From: Basidiobolus meristosporus CBS 931.73
Lineage: Eukaryota; Basidiobolomycota; Basidiobolomycetes; Basidiobolales; Basidiobolaceae
Direction of reading: 5' to 3'
DNA: 64,000 bases
NCBI GenBank assembly: GCA_002104905.1
Contig: MCFE01000434.1
Span: 1 to 64,000, forward strand
The translations under genes were made by a program, and so were the position numbers. Each line of letters opens with the position of its first letter. Position 1 is the stretch's first letter. Of this stretch, positions 46,046 through 56,767 are shown in pieces. The notes beneath the pieces were generated by a model. It did not search any database and was not told the DNA's origin. It saw only the letters and a list, made by a program, of their open reading frames with translations.

Positions 46046-47570
46046 ATGACCACTAAATTCCACGGAAACGAGAACGTCGCATGCGAAGCTCACGAGCCTG
46101 ATTTTCTTCAATGTGTTGAGGGCTTTTTCGATCAAGCTGCTGCAGTGTGCGGCGTGAAGAAATCCACCTTAAGTGCCATTCGCGGCATCGACGCTGTATT
46201 GTCAGTAACTTTCCCAATTGAGGTAGCTTTCACATCCATACGTATGATTACGATTACCAGCACCCATTAACAACGTTTATTAGCGCGAGAATGGTGAAAC
46301 CGAAATTGTTCGCGGCTACCGTGCCCAACATTCCCGCCATAAGCTTCCAGTCAAGGGAGGCATTCGTTATGCCAAAGATGTTGATATGCATGAGGTCGAG
46401 GCCCTTGCCTCCCTCATGACCTACAAGTGTGCCGTTGTGGATGTTCCATTCGGTGGAGCCAAGGGCGGAGTGGCCATCAACCCACGTGAGTACACGGTCG
46501 GCGAGTTGGAGCGCATCACTCGTCGTTTCGCTTTGGAGCTGTGCCAGAAGAACTTCCTTGGCCCTGGTGTGGATGTCCCAGCGCCTGATGTGAACACTGG
46601 TGGACGCGAGATGACCTGGATCATGGACACCTACCGCCAGCTCAACCCCACCGACATCAACGCCCCTGGCTGCATCACTGGCAAGCCAATCAACCAAGGC
46701 GGTGTTCGCGGCCGTACTGAGGCTACTGGCCTCGGAGTGTACTACAGCACTCGCGAGTTCCTGAAGTTCGAGCAGGTCCAGAAGGTCACTGGACTCACTG
46801 GGGACATTGAAGGCAAGACTGTGTCACTCCAGGGCTTCGGCAACGTGTCCTTCTATGCTGCCAAGTTCTTCATTGCCAACGGAGCCAAGGTTGTGGCTGT
46901 GTCCGACAGCAAGTTCTGCGCCTACAACAAGGACGGCCTGGATATCGAGAAGCTTGGAAAGTACAAGGCTGAGCATGGTTCGCTGAAGGGTTACCCTGAT
47001 GCTGAGATCACCGAGGGATCCACCAAGGCCTTGGAGGTCGAGTGTGATATCCTTGTCCCATCTGCTCTTGAGCGTCAAATCGGCCTGAAGAATGTCCACA
47101 ACATCAAGGCCAAGATCATCAACGAGGGAGCCAACGGGCCCATCACCCCTGCTGCCCACGAGATCCTTGTACAAAAGGGAGTCGTGATTGTTCCCGATCT
47201 TCTTGCCAATGCTGGAGGAGTGTGTGTGTCCTACTTCGAGTGGCTGAAGAATGTGTCCCACGTCCGCTTCGGTCGTATGAATAGAAAATGGGAAGAGCAA
47301 GGCAAGGAGCGTCTTCTCGCACTTGTTGAGGAGCAAGCTGGTCGCAAACTGTCCGAGTCAGAGCGCCAACAAGTGATCCACGGAGCTGAAGAGCACGAGC
47401 TTGTGTACTCTGGCTTGGAGGATACCATGATCAAGGCTTGTGAGGAGACCAGAATCACAGCTGAAGAATTCGGGGATATTGACTACCGCAAGGCAGCCAT
47501 TGCCAATGCCATTCGCAAGATTGCTTCGTGCTTAGAGGGCACTGGTGTTATGTTTGCCAGCCGTGGTTAA
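46046..47570 (+). CDS. glutamate dehydrogenase, GLUD type, copy 1 (intron-bearing, mosaic)
   Basis: Two exons, 46046-46222 and 46284-47570, with a 61-nt intron; 487 residues. Core motifs of hexameric GDH are present: [21 protein letters not shown] with the catalytic lysine, [39 protein letters not shown], the dinucleotide fold QGFGNVSFYAAKF and [16 protein letters not shown]. It resembles animal GLUD rather than the standard fungal NADP-GDH, with an antenna-like segment (about residues 410-455), but has no obvious mitochondrial presequence. It is the only copy with an intron. The first 115 codons (for example GFFDQAAAVCGVKKSTLSAIRG) and the last 35 codons differ from the other copies, whereas 46392-47275 is nearly identical to them. 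It interconverts glutamate and 2-oxoglutarate plus ammonium. Confidence 0.94.
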
Positions 47571-47888
47571 CTTACCAAATCTATTCAACTAATTCTCATT
47601 AGACGTTTCAATCCACTTATTTGTACAAATTCATTGCAATAAACGTTTACTTCCTGATAGGATCAAACAAACACAAATTTTCGATTATCTGAGATTTCAG
47701 ATGTGTAAACCAGTTTTTCCAATCATGAGGTCATGCTTTGCATCAGAAGGTTTCAGTAACTCTAGAGATCGATTATCAAACCATAGATTTTAGATAAACG
47801 AGCAAAAATAAGGTAAATGATACTAAAGACCAAATTTATTTAAATTAAATATACAACGGGATGATAGCTGAGTACTGATGCTTCCCGT
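47571..47888. other. tail-to-tail spacer GDH1/GDH2
   Basis: 318 bp between convergent GDH copies. AATAAA for copy 1 at about 47637; a minus-strand AATAAA-like signal for copy 2 near 47836. AT-rich, nothing else. Confidence 0.4.
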
Positions 47889-49355
47889 CTAGCCGCGACT
47901 AGTAAACATGACACCAGTGCCCTCTAAGCAAGAAGCAATCTTGCGAATGGCATTGGCAATGGCGGCGGTACGGTAGTCGATGTTGCCGAACTCTTCGGCT
48001 GTGATTCTGGTCTCCTCACAAGCCTTGATCATGGTATCCTCCAAGCCAGAGTACACAAGCTCGTGCTCTTCAGCTCCGTGGATCACTTGTTGGCGCTCTG
48101 ACTCGGACAGTTTGCGGCCAGCTTGCTCTTCAACAAGTGCGAGAAGACGCTCCTTGCCTTGCTCCTCCCACTTCTTGTTCATGCGACCGAAGCGGACATG
48201 GGACACATTCTTCAGCCACTCGAAGTAGGACACACACACTCCTCCAGCATTGGCAAGAAGATCGGGAACAATCACGACTCCCTTTTGTACAAGGATCTCG
48301 TGGGCAGCAGGGGTGATGGGCCCGTTGGCTCCCTCGTTGATGATCTTGGCCTTGATGTTGTGGACATTCTTGAGGCCGATTTGACGCTCAAGAGCAGATG
48401 GGACAAGGATATCACACTCGACCTCCAAGGCCTTGGTGGATCCCTCGGTGATCTCAGCATCAGGGTAGCCCTTCAGCGAACCATGCTCAGCCTTGTACTC
48501 TCCAAGCTTCTCGATATCCAGGCCGTCCTTGTTGTAGGCGCAGAACTTGCTGTCGGACACAGCCACAACCTTGGCTCCGTTGGCAATGAAGAACTTGGCA
48601 GCATAGAAGGACACGTTGCCGAAGCCTTGGAGTGACACAGTCTTGCCTTCAATGTCCCCAGTGAGTCCAGTGACCTTCTGGACCTGCTCGAACTTCAGGA
48701 ACTCGCGAGTGCTGTAGTACACTCCGAGGCCAGTAGCCTCAGTACGGCCGCGGACACCGCCTTGGTTGATTGGCTTGCCAGTGATGCAGCCAGGGGCGTT
48801 GATGTCGGTGGGGTTGAGCTGGCGGTAGGTGTCCATGATCCAGGTCATCTCGCGTCCACCAGTGTTCACATCAGGCGCTGGGACATCCACACCAGGGCCA
48901 AGGAAGTTCTTCTGGCAAAGCTCCAAAGCGAAGCGACGAGTGATGCGCTCCAGCTCGCCAACCGTGTACTCACGTGGGTTGATAGCCACTCCGCCCTTGG
49001 CTCCACCGAATGGAACATCCACAACGGCACACTTGTAGGTCATGAGGGAGGCAAGGGCCTCGACCTCTTGCATATCGACATCGTCGGCATAACGAATACC
49101 TCCCTTGACTGGAAGCTTGTGGCGAGAGTGCTCAGCACGGTAGGCACGAACCACCTCCGTCTCACCACTCTCACGCTCGATGGGGAAGGTGACGCTCAAG
49201 ACAGCGTCGACACCTCTGATGGTGTTCAGCAACGACTTCTTCACACCGCTAGCCTTAGCTGCGATATCGAAGAACTCCTCAACGCATTGTAAGAAGTTGG
49301 GTTCGTGAGCCTCACAAGCGACGTTCTCGTTTCCTTGGTATTTAGTGGCAGCCAT
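47889..49355 (-). CDS. glutamate dehydrogenase, GLUD type, copy 2
   Basis: Intact, intronless, 488 residues (start [20 protein letters not shown]). Motifs as in copy 1. It differs from copies 3-6 mainly at the first few codons, which are variable in every copy (MAATKYQ, MAKYQ, MKYQ, MSTIKYQ), and at the C-terminus (EGTGVMFTSRG). A TATATATA box lies at 49397-49404, about 45 bp upstream of the ATG on this strand. It is arranged in tandem with copy 3 and convergent with copy 1. Confidence 0.96.
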   Translation of the reverse strand: MAATKYQGNENVACEAHEPNFLQCVEEFFDIAAKASGVKKSLLNTIRGVDAVLSVTFPIERESGETEVVRAYRAEHSRHKLPVKGGIRYADDVDMQEVEALASLMTYKCAVVDVPFGGAKGGVAINPREYTVGELERITRRFALELCQKNFLGPGVDVPAPDVNTGGREMTWIMDTYRQLNPTDINAPGCITGKPINQGGVRGRTEATGLGVYYSTREFLKFEQVQKVTGLTGDIEGKTVSLQGFGNVSFYAAKFFIANGAKVVAVSDSKFCAYNKDGLDIEKLGEYKAEHGSLKGYPDAEITEGSTKALEVECDILVPSALERQIGLKNVHNIKAKIINEGANGPITPAAHEILVQKGVVIVPDLLANAGGVCVSYFEWLKNVSHVRFGRMNKKWEEQGKERLLALVEEQAGRKLSESERQQVIHGAEEHELVYSGLEDTMIKACEETRITAEEFGNIDYRTAAIANAIRKIASCLEGTGVMFTSRG

Positions 49356-50062
49356 GGTTGTAAGGTTATCTTGATGCTTCCTGACCCTTTCACTCCTATA
49401 TATACTAATCGCATTATCTCCATATCACTTGTTATATATGGTGATTGGTGAATGATTAGCAGCACATGATAGCTTTCACATACCACAACTCTGTAGCGGA
49501 TAATGTCTTCAGATAATGATCATTATAGGAATTAAAATATTTGATGAATACTTATCAGCCTTCGGTTAAATGCTATCGCATTCTCATGTGAACCGGTATT
49601 TCGCAGTAATATGGCGATTGTTTTTGGTTAGATCTCATATGACAAACCATCCCAGTGACAAATACGAGCATTTCAGGCTCGACCTTTTAAAGGAAATGCT
49701 CCTGAAGTAATGCCTAACGACCAGATGCCTAATCAGTTAGAGTTTGTATACAAAAATAGAAACAAGCAAAGTTATCTATGTACGATCAGTAATGGAAGGG
49801 ATATAGTAAATCAGGTGATAGGGGATGCATCGTAGACCTCAACGATTCTTGGATAGATTAGTATTGCTAAATAAATTCAAAGTATCGTACTTCCACATGA
49901 AATTAATTTAATAGCATGATGTATCAATGCCTAGAGCCTTGCCAGACAGCAGGAAAATTTTCGACTCCAAGCATGGAGTGAGCAGGTTATACCTTAAGCA
50001 CAGCTTTATTATACTAAACTTTAAATTTACAATTCGCTGCAAGCAACTAACAACAACAAAGC
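49356..50062. promoter_or_regulatory. spacer GDH3 3' end / promoter of GDH2
   Basis: 707 bp. TATATATA at 49397-49404 and two GATAAT sites around 49500-49517 belong to the GDH2 promoter. An AATAAA signal for GDH3 (minus) is near 50005. Nothing else seen. Confidence 0.5.
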
Positions 50063-51523
50063 TTAACCGCGGCTAGAGAACATGACGCCAGTACCATCTA
50101 AGCAAGAAGCAATCTTGCGAATGGCATTGGCAATGGCGGCGGTACGGTAGTCGATGTTGCCGAACTCTTCGGCTGTGATTCTGGTCTCCTCACAAGCCTT
50201 GATCATGGTATCCTCCAAGCCAGAGTACACAAGCTCGTGCTCTTCAGCTCCGTGGATCACTTGTTGGCGCTCTGACTCGGACAGTTTGCGACCAGCTTGC
50301 TCCTCAACAAGCGCGAGAAGACGCTCCTTGCCTTGCTCCTCCCACTTCTTGTTCATGCGACCAAAACGGACGTGGGACACATTCTTCAGCCACTCGAAGT
50401 AGGACACACACACTCCTCCAGCATTGGCAAGAAGATCGGGAACAATCACGACTCCCTTTTGTACAAGGATCTCGTGGGCAGCAGGGGTGATGGGCCCGTT
50501 GGCTCCCTCGTTGATGATCTTGGCCTTGATGTTGTGGACATTCTTGAGGCCGATTTGACGCTCAAGAGCAGATGGGACAAGGATATCACACTCGACCTCC
50601 AAGGCCTTGGTGGATCCCTCGGTGATCTCAGCATCAGGGTAGCCCTTCAGCGAACCATGCTCAGCCTTGTACTCTCCAAGCTTCTCGATATCCAGGCCGT
50701 CCTTGTTGTAGGCGCAGAACTTGCTGTCGGACACAGCCACAACCTTGGCTCCGTTGGCAATGAAGAACTTGGCAGCATAGAAGGACACGTTGCCGAAGCC
50801 TTGAAGTGACACAGTCTTGCCTTCAATGTCCCCAGTGAGTCCAGTGACCTTCTGGACCTGCTCGAACTTCAGGAACTCGCGAGTGCTGTAGTACACTCCG
50901 AGGCCAGTAGCCTCAGTACGGCCGCGAACACCGCCTTGGTTGATTGGCTTGCCAGTGATGCAGCCAGGGGCGTTGATGTCGGTGGGGTTGAGCTGGCGGT
51001 AGGTGTCCATGATCCAGGTCATCTCGCGTCCACCAGTGTTCACATCAGGCGCTGGGACATCCACACCAGGGCCAAGGAAGTTCTTCTGGCAGAGCTCCAA
51101 AGCGAAGCGACGAGTGATGCGCTCCAGCTCGCCAACCGTGTACTCACGTGGGTTGATGGCCACTCCGCCCTTGGCTCCACCGAATGGAACATCCACAACG
51201 GCACACTTGTAGGTCATGAGGGAGGCAAGGGCCTCGACCTCTTGCATATCGACATCGTCGGCATAACGAATGCCTCCCTTGACTGGGAGCTTGTGGCGAG
51301 AGTGCTCAGCACGGTAGGCACGAATCACCTCCGTCTCACCACTCTCACGCTCGATGGGGAAGGTGACGCTCAAGACAGCGTCGACACCTCTGATGGTGTT
51401 CAGCAGCGACTTCTTGACTCCGCTGGCCTTAGCGGCGATATCGAAGAACTCCTCAACGCATTGTAAAAAGTTGGGCTCGTGAGCCTCGCAAGCGACGTTT
51501 TCGTTTCCTTGATATTTAGCCAT
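50063..51523 (-). CDS. glutamate dehydrogenase, GLUD type, copy 3
   Basis: Intact, intronless, 486 residues. Nearly identical to copy 2 (a conservative Val to Ile in [10 protein letters not shown] and the C-terminus [11 protein letters not shown]). TATA (TCTATAAAG on the minus strand) at 51567-51575, about 45 bp upstream. It stands head-to-head with copy 4, so the two form a long inverted repeat around a 1.1-kb spacer. Function as for copy 1. Confidence 0.96.
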   Translation of the reverse strand: MAKYQGNENVACEAHEPNFLQCVEEFFDIAAKASGVKKSLLNTIRGVDAVLSVTFPIERESGETEVIRAYRAEHSRHKLPVKGGIRYADDVDMQEVEALASLMTYKCAVVDVPFGGAKGGVAINPREYTVGELERITRRFALELCQKNFLGPGVDVPAPDVNTGGREMTWIMDTYRQLNPTDINAPGCITGKPINQGGVRGRTEATGLGVYYSTREFLKFEQVQKVTGLTGDIEGKTVSLQGFGNVSFYAAKFFIANGAKVVAVSDSKFCAYNKDGLDIEKLGEYKAEHGSLKGYPDAEITEGSTKALEVECDILVPSALERQIGLKNVHNIKAKIINEGANGPITPAAHEILVQKGVVIVPDLLANAGGVCVSYFEWLKNVSHVRFGRMNKKWEEQGKERLLALVEEQAGRKLSESERQQVIHGAEEHELVYSGLEDTMIKACEETRITAEEFGNIDYRTAAIANAIRKIASCLDGTGVMFSSRG

Positions 51524-52663
51524 GTCTGAAGTCTTCTGTTGATGTTGGTTGACTCTCTTGACTCCCTTTATAGATAGGAATTTTTCTGAACTCTTGAGTT
51601 TTACCGAATTCTTCGGGAATCATTTCTGATTGTAGCTACGGTTTTCCCCGACGTAGGTAGTTATCTTAACTCCGGATTGGAAGGGAGTCCGATATATCAA
51701 TGGCAGCCCAGCCAAAAATCATCCTAAAGTGTGATCACAGTGGTACAATAGCAAAATTCTTTCACCCTTTGAACTGTTCGCTACCGATACTACGTGGTTT
51801 AATACTGGCTTGGGTCAGCAACTCGGCAATCAAGTCACTCCAGTATAAATGGTAATCATTATCCTATATCGAATCCCTCCCCGGACAGTCCCAAGCGGTT
51901 AATCCACCAAATGCAATGCGAATCATTTATCGGATATCCATATTACGGTTCAGTGGTACAAAGATACCTGCATGGACCGTTTAGTGCATGCGTTGGCGAC
52001 TCTTATCAGGTTCGTACTTCAGGGATTTTAAAAACTTGCTTCTCGGTAAAGTGATGGCCAGCGCAAAAATCGATTCGCAAGCGATTACTTTACAAGTGGT
52101 GAAACGGAGAAGGCTGGCTAGATTCAATGAACCCTAAGTCAGACCAGAACAGGGTTACCACAGTTGTATCACTTGGTCTCTTATCTATGACTTCTGGATG
52201 GGAAAATGGTCTGCAGACCATCGGCTGGGATCGGAAGCCTGAGCAGGAAAGAAAAGCATTGCCGATTGCTACAAAACATCATGAGAACACGGTTACGTTG
52301 TACAGGTGAAGAGGCCACATGAGAGTAAATCGATAACCGTTTAGCCAAAATGGATCGAACTAGTTACGGAAGGTGGATGTAAATCCCCAGCATAGCGTTT
52401 AATGATCAGCTGTCTGATAGCACCGTTTTTTCCTAGATATAGGTATATGGTGTTCGAGATTGAGAAACGCTCGTATACTCCTTGTCGGATTAGCTTTCGA
52501 TAGACAAGTGAATTCAATCGATTCCTATTCTGTATGCCCTCCAACATTAGATTGGTAACGAGCGTATTACCACTTATGGTGTAGCTTACCTACCATTAAA
52601 CACTATAAATATGACCTGAATATCCGTATTGTAGCATCAATCCATTTACAGAAACCCAAAACG
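51524..52663. promoter_or_regulatory. divergent promoter region GDH3/GDH4
   Basis: 1140 bp between head-to-head GDH copies. TATA boxes at 51567-51575 (minus) and 52604-52610 (plus). Several GATA-type sites, for example TTATC at about 51927 and 52003. Small ORFs look random. The two halves are not obviously similar to each other. Confidence 0.5.
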
Positions 52664-54121
52664 ATGAAATACCAAGGAAACGAGAACGTCGCTTGCGAGG
52701 CTCACGAGCCCAACTTTTTACAATGCGTTGAGGAGTTCTTCGATATCGCCGCTAAGGCCAGCGGAGTCAAGAAGTCGCTGCTGAACACCATCAGAGGTGT
52801 CGATGCTGTCTTGAGCGTCACCTTCCCCATCGAGCGTGAGAGTGGTGAGACGGAGGTGGTTCGTGCCTACCGTGCTGAGCACTCTCGCCACAAGCTCCCA
52901 GTCAAGGGAGGTATTCGTTATGCCGACGATGTCGATATGCAAGAGGTCGAGGCCCTTGCCTCCCTCATGACCTACAAGTGTGCCGTTGTGGATGTTCCAT
53001 TCGGTGGAGCCAAGGGCGGAGTGGCCATCAACCCACGTGAGTACACGGTCGGCGAGTTGGAGCGCATCACTCGTCGCTTCGCTTTGGAGCTCTGCCAGAA
53101 GAACTTCCTTGGCCCTGGTGTGGATGTCCCAGCGCCTGATGTGAACACTGGTGGACGCGAGATGACCTGGATCATGGACACCTACCGCCAGCTCAACCCC
53201 ACCGACATCAACGCCCCTGGCTGCATCACTGGCAAGCCAATCAACCAAGGCGGTGTTCGCGGCCGTACTGAGGCTACTGGCCTCGGAGTGTACTACAGCA
53301 CTCGCGAGTTCCTGAAGTTCGAGCAGGTCCAGAAGGTCACTGGACTCACTGGGGACATTGAAGGCAAGACTGTGTCACTTCAAGGCTTCGGCAACGTGTC
53401 CTTCTATGCTGCCAAGTTCTTCATTGCCAACGGAGCCAAGGTTGTGGCTGTGTCCGACAGCAAGTTCTGCGCCTACAACAAGGACGGCCTGGATATCGAG
53501 AAGCTTGGAGAGTACAAGGCTGAGCATGGTACCTTGCAGGGATTCACTGCTGCTGAGATCACCGAGGGATCCACCAAGGCCTTGGAGGTCGAGTGTGATA
53601 TCCTTGTCCCATCTGCTCTTGAGCGTCAAATCGGCCTCAAGAATGTCCACAACATCAAGGCCAAGGTCATCAACGAGGGAGCCAACGGGCCCATCACCCC
53701 TGCTGCCCACGAGATCCTTGTACAAAAGGGAGTCGTGATTGTTCCCGATCTTCTTGCCAATGCTGGAGGAGTGTGTGTGTCCTACTTCGAGTGGCTGAAG
53801 AATGTGTCCCATGTCCGCTTCGGTCGCATGAACAAGAAGTGGGAGGAGCAAGGCAAGGAGCGTCTTCTCGCACTTGTTGAGGAGCAAGCTGGCCGCAAAC
53901 TGTCCGAGTCAGAGCGCCAACAAGTGATCCACGGAGCTGAAGAGCACGAGCTTGTGTACTCTGGCTTGGAGGATACCATGATCAAGGCTTGTGAGGAGAC
54001 CAGAATCACAGCCGAAGAGTTCGGCAACATCGACTACCGTACCGCCGCCATTGCCAATGCCATTCGCAAGATTGCCTCTTGCTTAGATGGTACTGGTGTT
54101 ATGTTTACTAATCGCGGCTAA
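52664..54121 (+). CDS. glutamate dehydrogenase, GLUD type, copy 4
   Basis: Intact, intronless, 485 residues. Motifs as in copy 1. A patch at about 53527-53556 encodes EHGTLQGFTAAEITEG where all other copies have [16 protein letters not shown], an island of divergence inside otherwise matching sequence. The C-terminus is GVMFTNRG. TATAAAT lies 60 bp before the ATG. Confidence 0.96.
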   Translation: MKYQGNENVACEAHEPNFLQCVEEFFDIAAKASGVKKSLLNTIRGVDAVLSVTFPIERESGETEVVRAYRAEHSRHKLPVKGGIRYADDVDMQEVEALASLMTYKCAVVDVPFGGAKGGVAINPREYTVGELERITRRFALELCQKNFLGPGVDVPAPDVNTGGREMTWIMDTYRQLNPTDINAPGCITGKPINQGGVRGRTEATGLGVYYSTREFLKFEQVQKVTGLTGDIEGKTVSLQGFGNVSFYAAKFFIANGAKVVAVSDSKFCAYNKDGLDIEKLGEYKAEHGTLQGFTAAEITEGSTKALEVECDILVPSALERQIGLKNVHNIKAKVINEGANGPITPAAHEILVQKGVVIVPDLLANAGGVCVSYFEWLKNVSHVRFGRMNKKWEEQGKERLLALVEEQAGRKLSESERQQVIHGAEEHELVYSGLEDTMIKACEETRITAEEFGNIDYRTAAIANAIRKIASCLDGTGVMFTNRG

Positions 54122-55309
54122 AGCAATATTGATAATTGTACTGTACATTTTAAAATTTATTGATTGTCGAAATGAGATTACTATACGAAGTGCTTTTCTT
54201 ACGACCCATCATTGAAACCAGCTATTAAACTAACTCATTGCACCCGGATAATTGGGCAATTGCTATGGAATGCTATTTTCAATGTACTGAGCTACTTCAC
54301 GAACATAACTTGAATCTTTGCAACATAAAGCGTACCACCTTACTTGGTGAATACCTATATCTCCGGAGCAATCGTATATCCAGATATCTGGAACTATCTA
54401 CCGCTACTTATACAATAAATTCACCAACACTTTTGGCAATTGTCGCGAATTATGTAAACTATGTATATTGCAAGGGTATTTCTATACTGGCCTATTGTAT
54501 CACCTGAAGCCTCCATTTAATCGGATGCCTTCGGAGGTCTTGCCTTAACTTTGCCAGATATTCTCACATGTAGCAGCAGGCAAACCATGAAACTGGTAAC
54601 CCCAGTGATTATTTCTATTACCAAACCGGTGCCCATGCTGCTCCCGACTTCAAGATTATCAAGGTTTCGATGAGAATCTTGGCTGAGAACTCTGCAAACT
54701 CTGGAGAATCAGCCGTTACGTAGCTCTACGATTCCCTTCACAACACTTGCCAACAATGGGAATCCACGTGAAGAGGCTCGTTACAGACATATCATCCCTC
54801 CCGTCATATGATATCTTGAAGGCACCCTCCGATTATCCCCGATATTTATCCATGATTTGATTTACTGATAAGATCGTGCACTGGTGCATGGAGCTTTTGG
54901 AGGGAAGCAGTCATGTGGCACATCTCTTGAGGCTAGGAGTACAAGAAAAGGCATTGCTCCATTGATAACCCAATTTTCTTTCCGTTCCTGTGGCACGCCG
55001 GAAGAATCCCTACTTCAAACCTAATACTTGGATAATTGGTCAACCAAAATCATTTTAAGGGTAGTGATCAATGTCAAGTAAGGAAAATGTCCAGATCTTT
55101 ATATCTGCTCATCTCACGAGACCTATAATTCGTATCTCCTAATTAGGAAGCGGGCGAGCTAGTCAGGAGTTCATTTTGGCTCAGATAAATGAAATCTTCA
55201 GTGGATGACGGCAATTGAGATGCGGAGATAATGAGCATGGCGTTGGCTAATATAAAAGAACAATACGGTACGACTAAATAAGATTATTACCACTTCTAGA
55301 CACTTAGCA
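54122..55309. promoter_or_regulatory. promoter region of GDH copy 5
   Basis: 1188 bp. TATAAAAG at 55251-55258 (-59). GATA-type sites at about 54826-54880 (two TTATC, one TGATAAG) and near 55183 and 55225. A 89-codon ORF at 54238-54507 has no recognisable similarity. Confidence 0.5.
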
Positions 55310-56767
55310 ATGAAATACCAAGGAAACGAAAACGTCGCTTGTGAGGCCCACGAGCCCAACTTTTTACAATGCGTTGAGGAGTTCTTCGATATCGCCGCTA
55401 AGGCCAGCGGAGTCAAGAAGTCGCTGCTGAACACCATCAGAGGTGTCGATGCTGTCTTGAGCGTCACCTTTCCCATCGAGCGTGAGAGTGGTGAGACGGA
55501 GGTGGTTCGTGCCTACCGTGCTGAGCACTCTCGCCACAAGCTCCCAGTCAAGGGAGGTATTCGTTATGCCGACGATGTCGATATGCAAGAGGTCGAGGCC
55601 CTTGCCTCCCTCATGACCTACAAGTGTGCCGTTGTGGATGTTCCATTCGGTGGAGCCAAGGGCGGAGTGGCCATCAACCCACGTGAGTACACGGTCGGCG
55701 AGTTGGAGCGCATCACTCGTCGCTTCGCTTTGGAGCTCTGCCAGAAGAACTTCCTTGGCCCTGGTGTGGATGTCCCAGCGCCTGATGTGAACACTGGTGG
55801 ACGCGAGATGACCTGGATCATGGACACCTACCGCCAGCTCAACCCCACCGACATCAACGCCCCTGGCTGCATCACTGGCAAGCCAATCAACCAAGGCGGT
55901 GTTCGCGGCCGTACTGAGGCTACTGGCCTCGGAGTGTACTACAGCACTCGCGAGTTCCTGAAGTTCGAGCAGGTCCAGAAGGTCACTGGACTCACTGGGG
56001 ACATTGAAGGCAAGACTGTGTCACTCCAAGGCTTCGGCAACGTGTCCTTCTATGCTGCCAAGTTCTTCATTGCCAACGGAGCCAAGGTTGTGGCCGTGTC
56101 TGACAGTAAGTTCTGCGCCTACAACAAGGACGGCCTGGATATCGAGAAGCTTGGAGAGTACAAGGCTGAGCATGGTTCGCTGAAGGGTTACCCTGATGCT
56201 GAGATCACCGAGGGATCCACCAAGGCCTTGGAGGTCGAGTGTGATATCCTTGTCCCATCTGCTCTTGAGCGTCAAATCGGCCTCAAGAATGTCCACAACA
56301 TCAAGGCTAAGATCATCAACGAGGGAGCCAACGGGCCCATCACCCCTGCTGCCCACGAGATCCTTGTACAAAAGGGAGTCGTGATTGTTCCCGATCTTCT
56401 TGCCAATGCTGGAGGAGTGTGTGTGTCCTACTTCGAGTGGCTGAAGAATGTGTCCCATGTCCGCTTCGGTCGCATGAACAAGAAGTGGGAGGAGCAAGGC
56501 AAGGAGCGTCTTCTCGCACTTGTTGAGGAGCAAGCTGGCCGCAAACTGTCCGAGTCAGAGCGCCAACAAGTGATCCACGGAGCTGAAGAGCACGAGCTTG
56601 TGTACTCTGGGTTGGAGGATACCATGATCAAGGCTTGTGAGGAGACCAGAATCACAGCCGAAGAGTTCGGCAACATCGACTACCGTACCGCCGCCATTGC
56701 CAATGCCATTCGCAAGATTGCTTCTTGCTTAGAAGGAACTGGTGTCATGTTCTCAAGCCGCGGTTAA
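55310..56767 (+). CDS. glutamate dehydrogenase, GLUD type, copy 5
   Basis: Intact, intronless, 485 residues, nearly identical to copies 2-4; C-terminus [11 protein letters not shown]. Motifs and function as for copy 1. AATAAA follows the stop at about 56805. In tandem with copies 4 and 6. Confidence 0.96.
   Translation: MKYQGNENVACEAHEPNFLQCVEEFFDIAAKASGVKKSLLNTIRGVDAVLSVTFPIERESGETEVVRAYRAEHSRHKLPVKGGIRYADDVDMQEVEALASLMTYKCAVVDVPFGGAKGGVAINPREYTVGELERITRRFALELCQKNFLGPGVDVPAPDVNTGGREMTWIMDTYRQLNPTDINAPGCITGKPINQGGVRGRTEATGLGVYYSTREFLKFEQVQKVTGLTGDIEGKTVSLQGFGNVSFYAAKFFIANGAKVVAVSDSKFCAYNKDGLDIEKLGEYKAEHGSLKGYPDAEITEGSTKALEVECDILVPSALERQIGLKNVHNIKAKIINEGANGPITPAAHEILVQKGVVIVPDLLANAGGVCVSYFEWLKNVSHVRFGRMNKKWEEQGKERLLALVEEQAGRKLSESERQQVIHGAEEHELVYSGLEDTMIKACEETRITAEEFGNIDYRTAAIANAIRKIASCLEGTGVMFSSRG

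Noticed and set aside
48762-49292. Antisense ORFs of 170-176 codons in every GDH copy
   Set aside because: Shadow frames of a highly biased coding sequence; conservation follows from near-identity of the copies.
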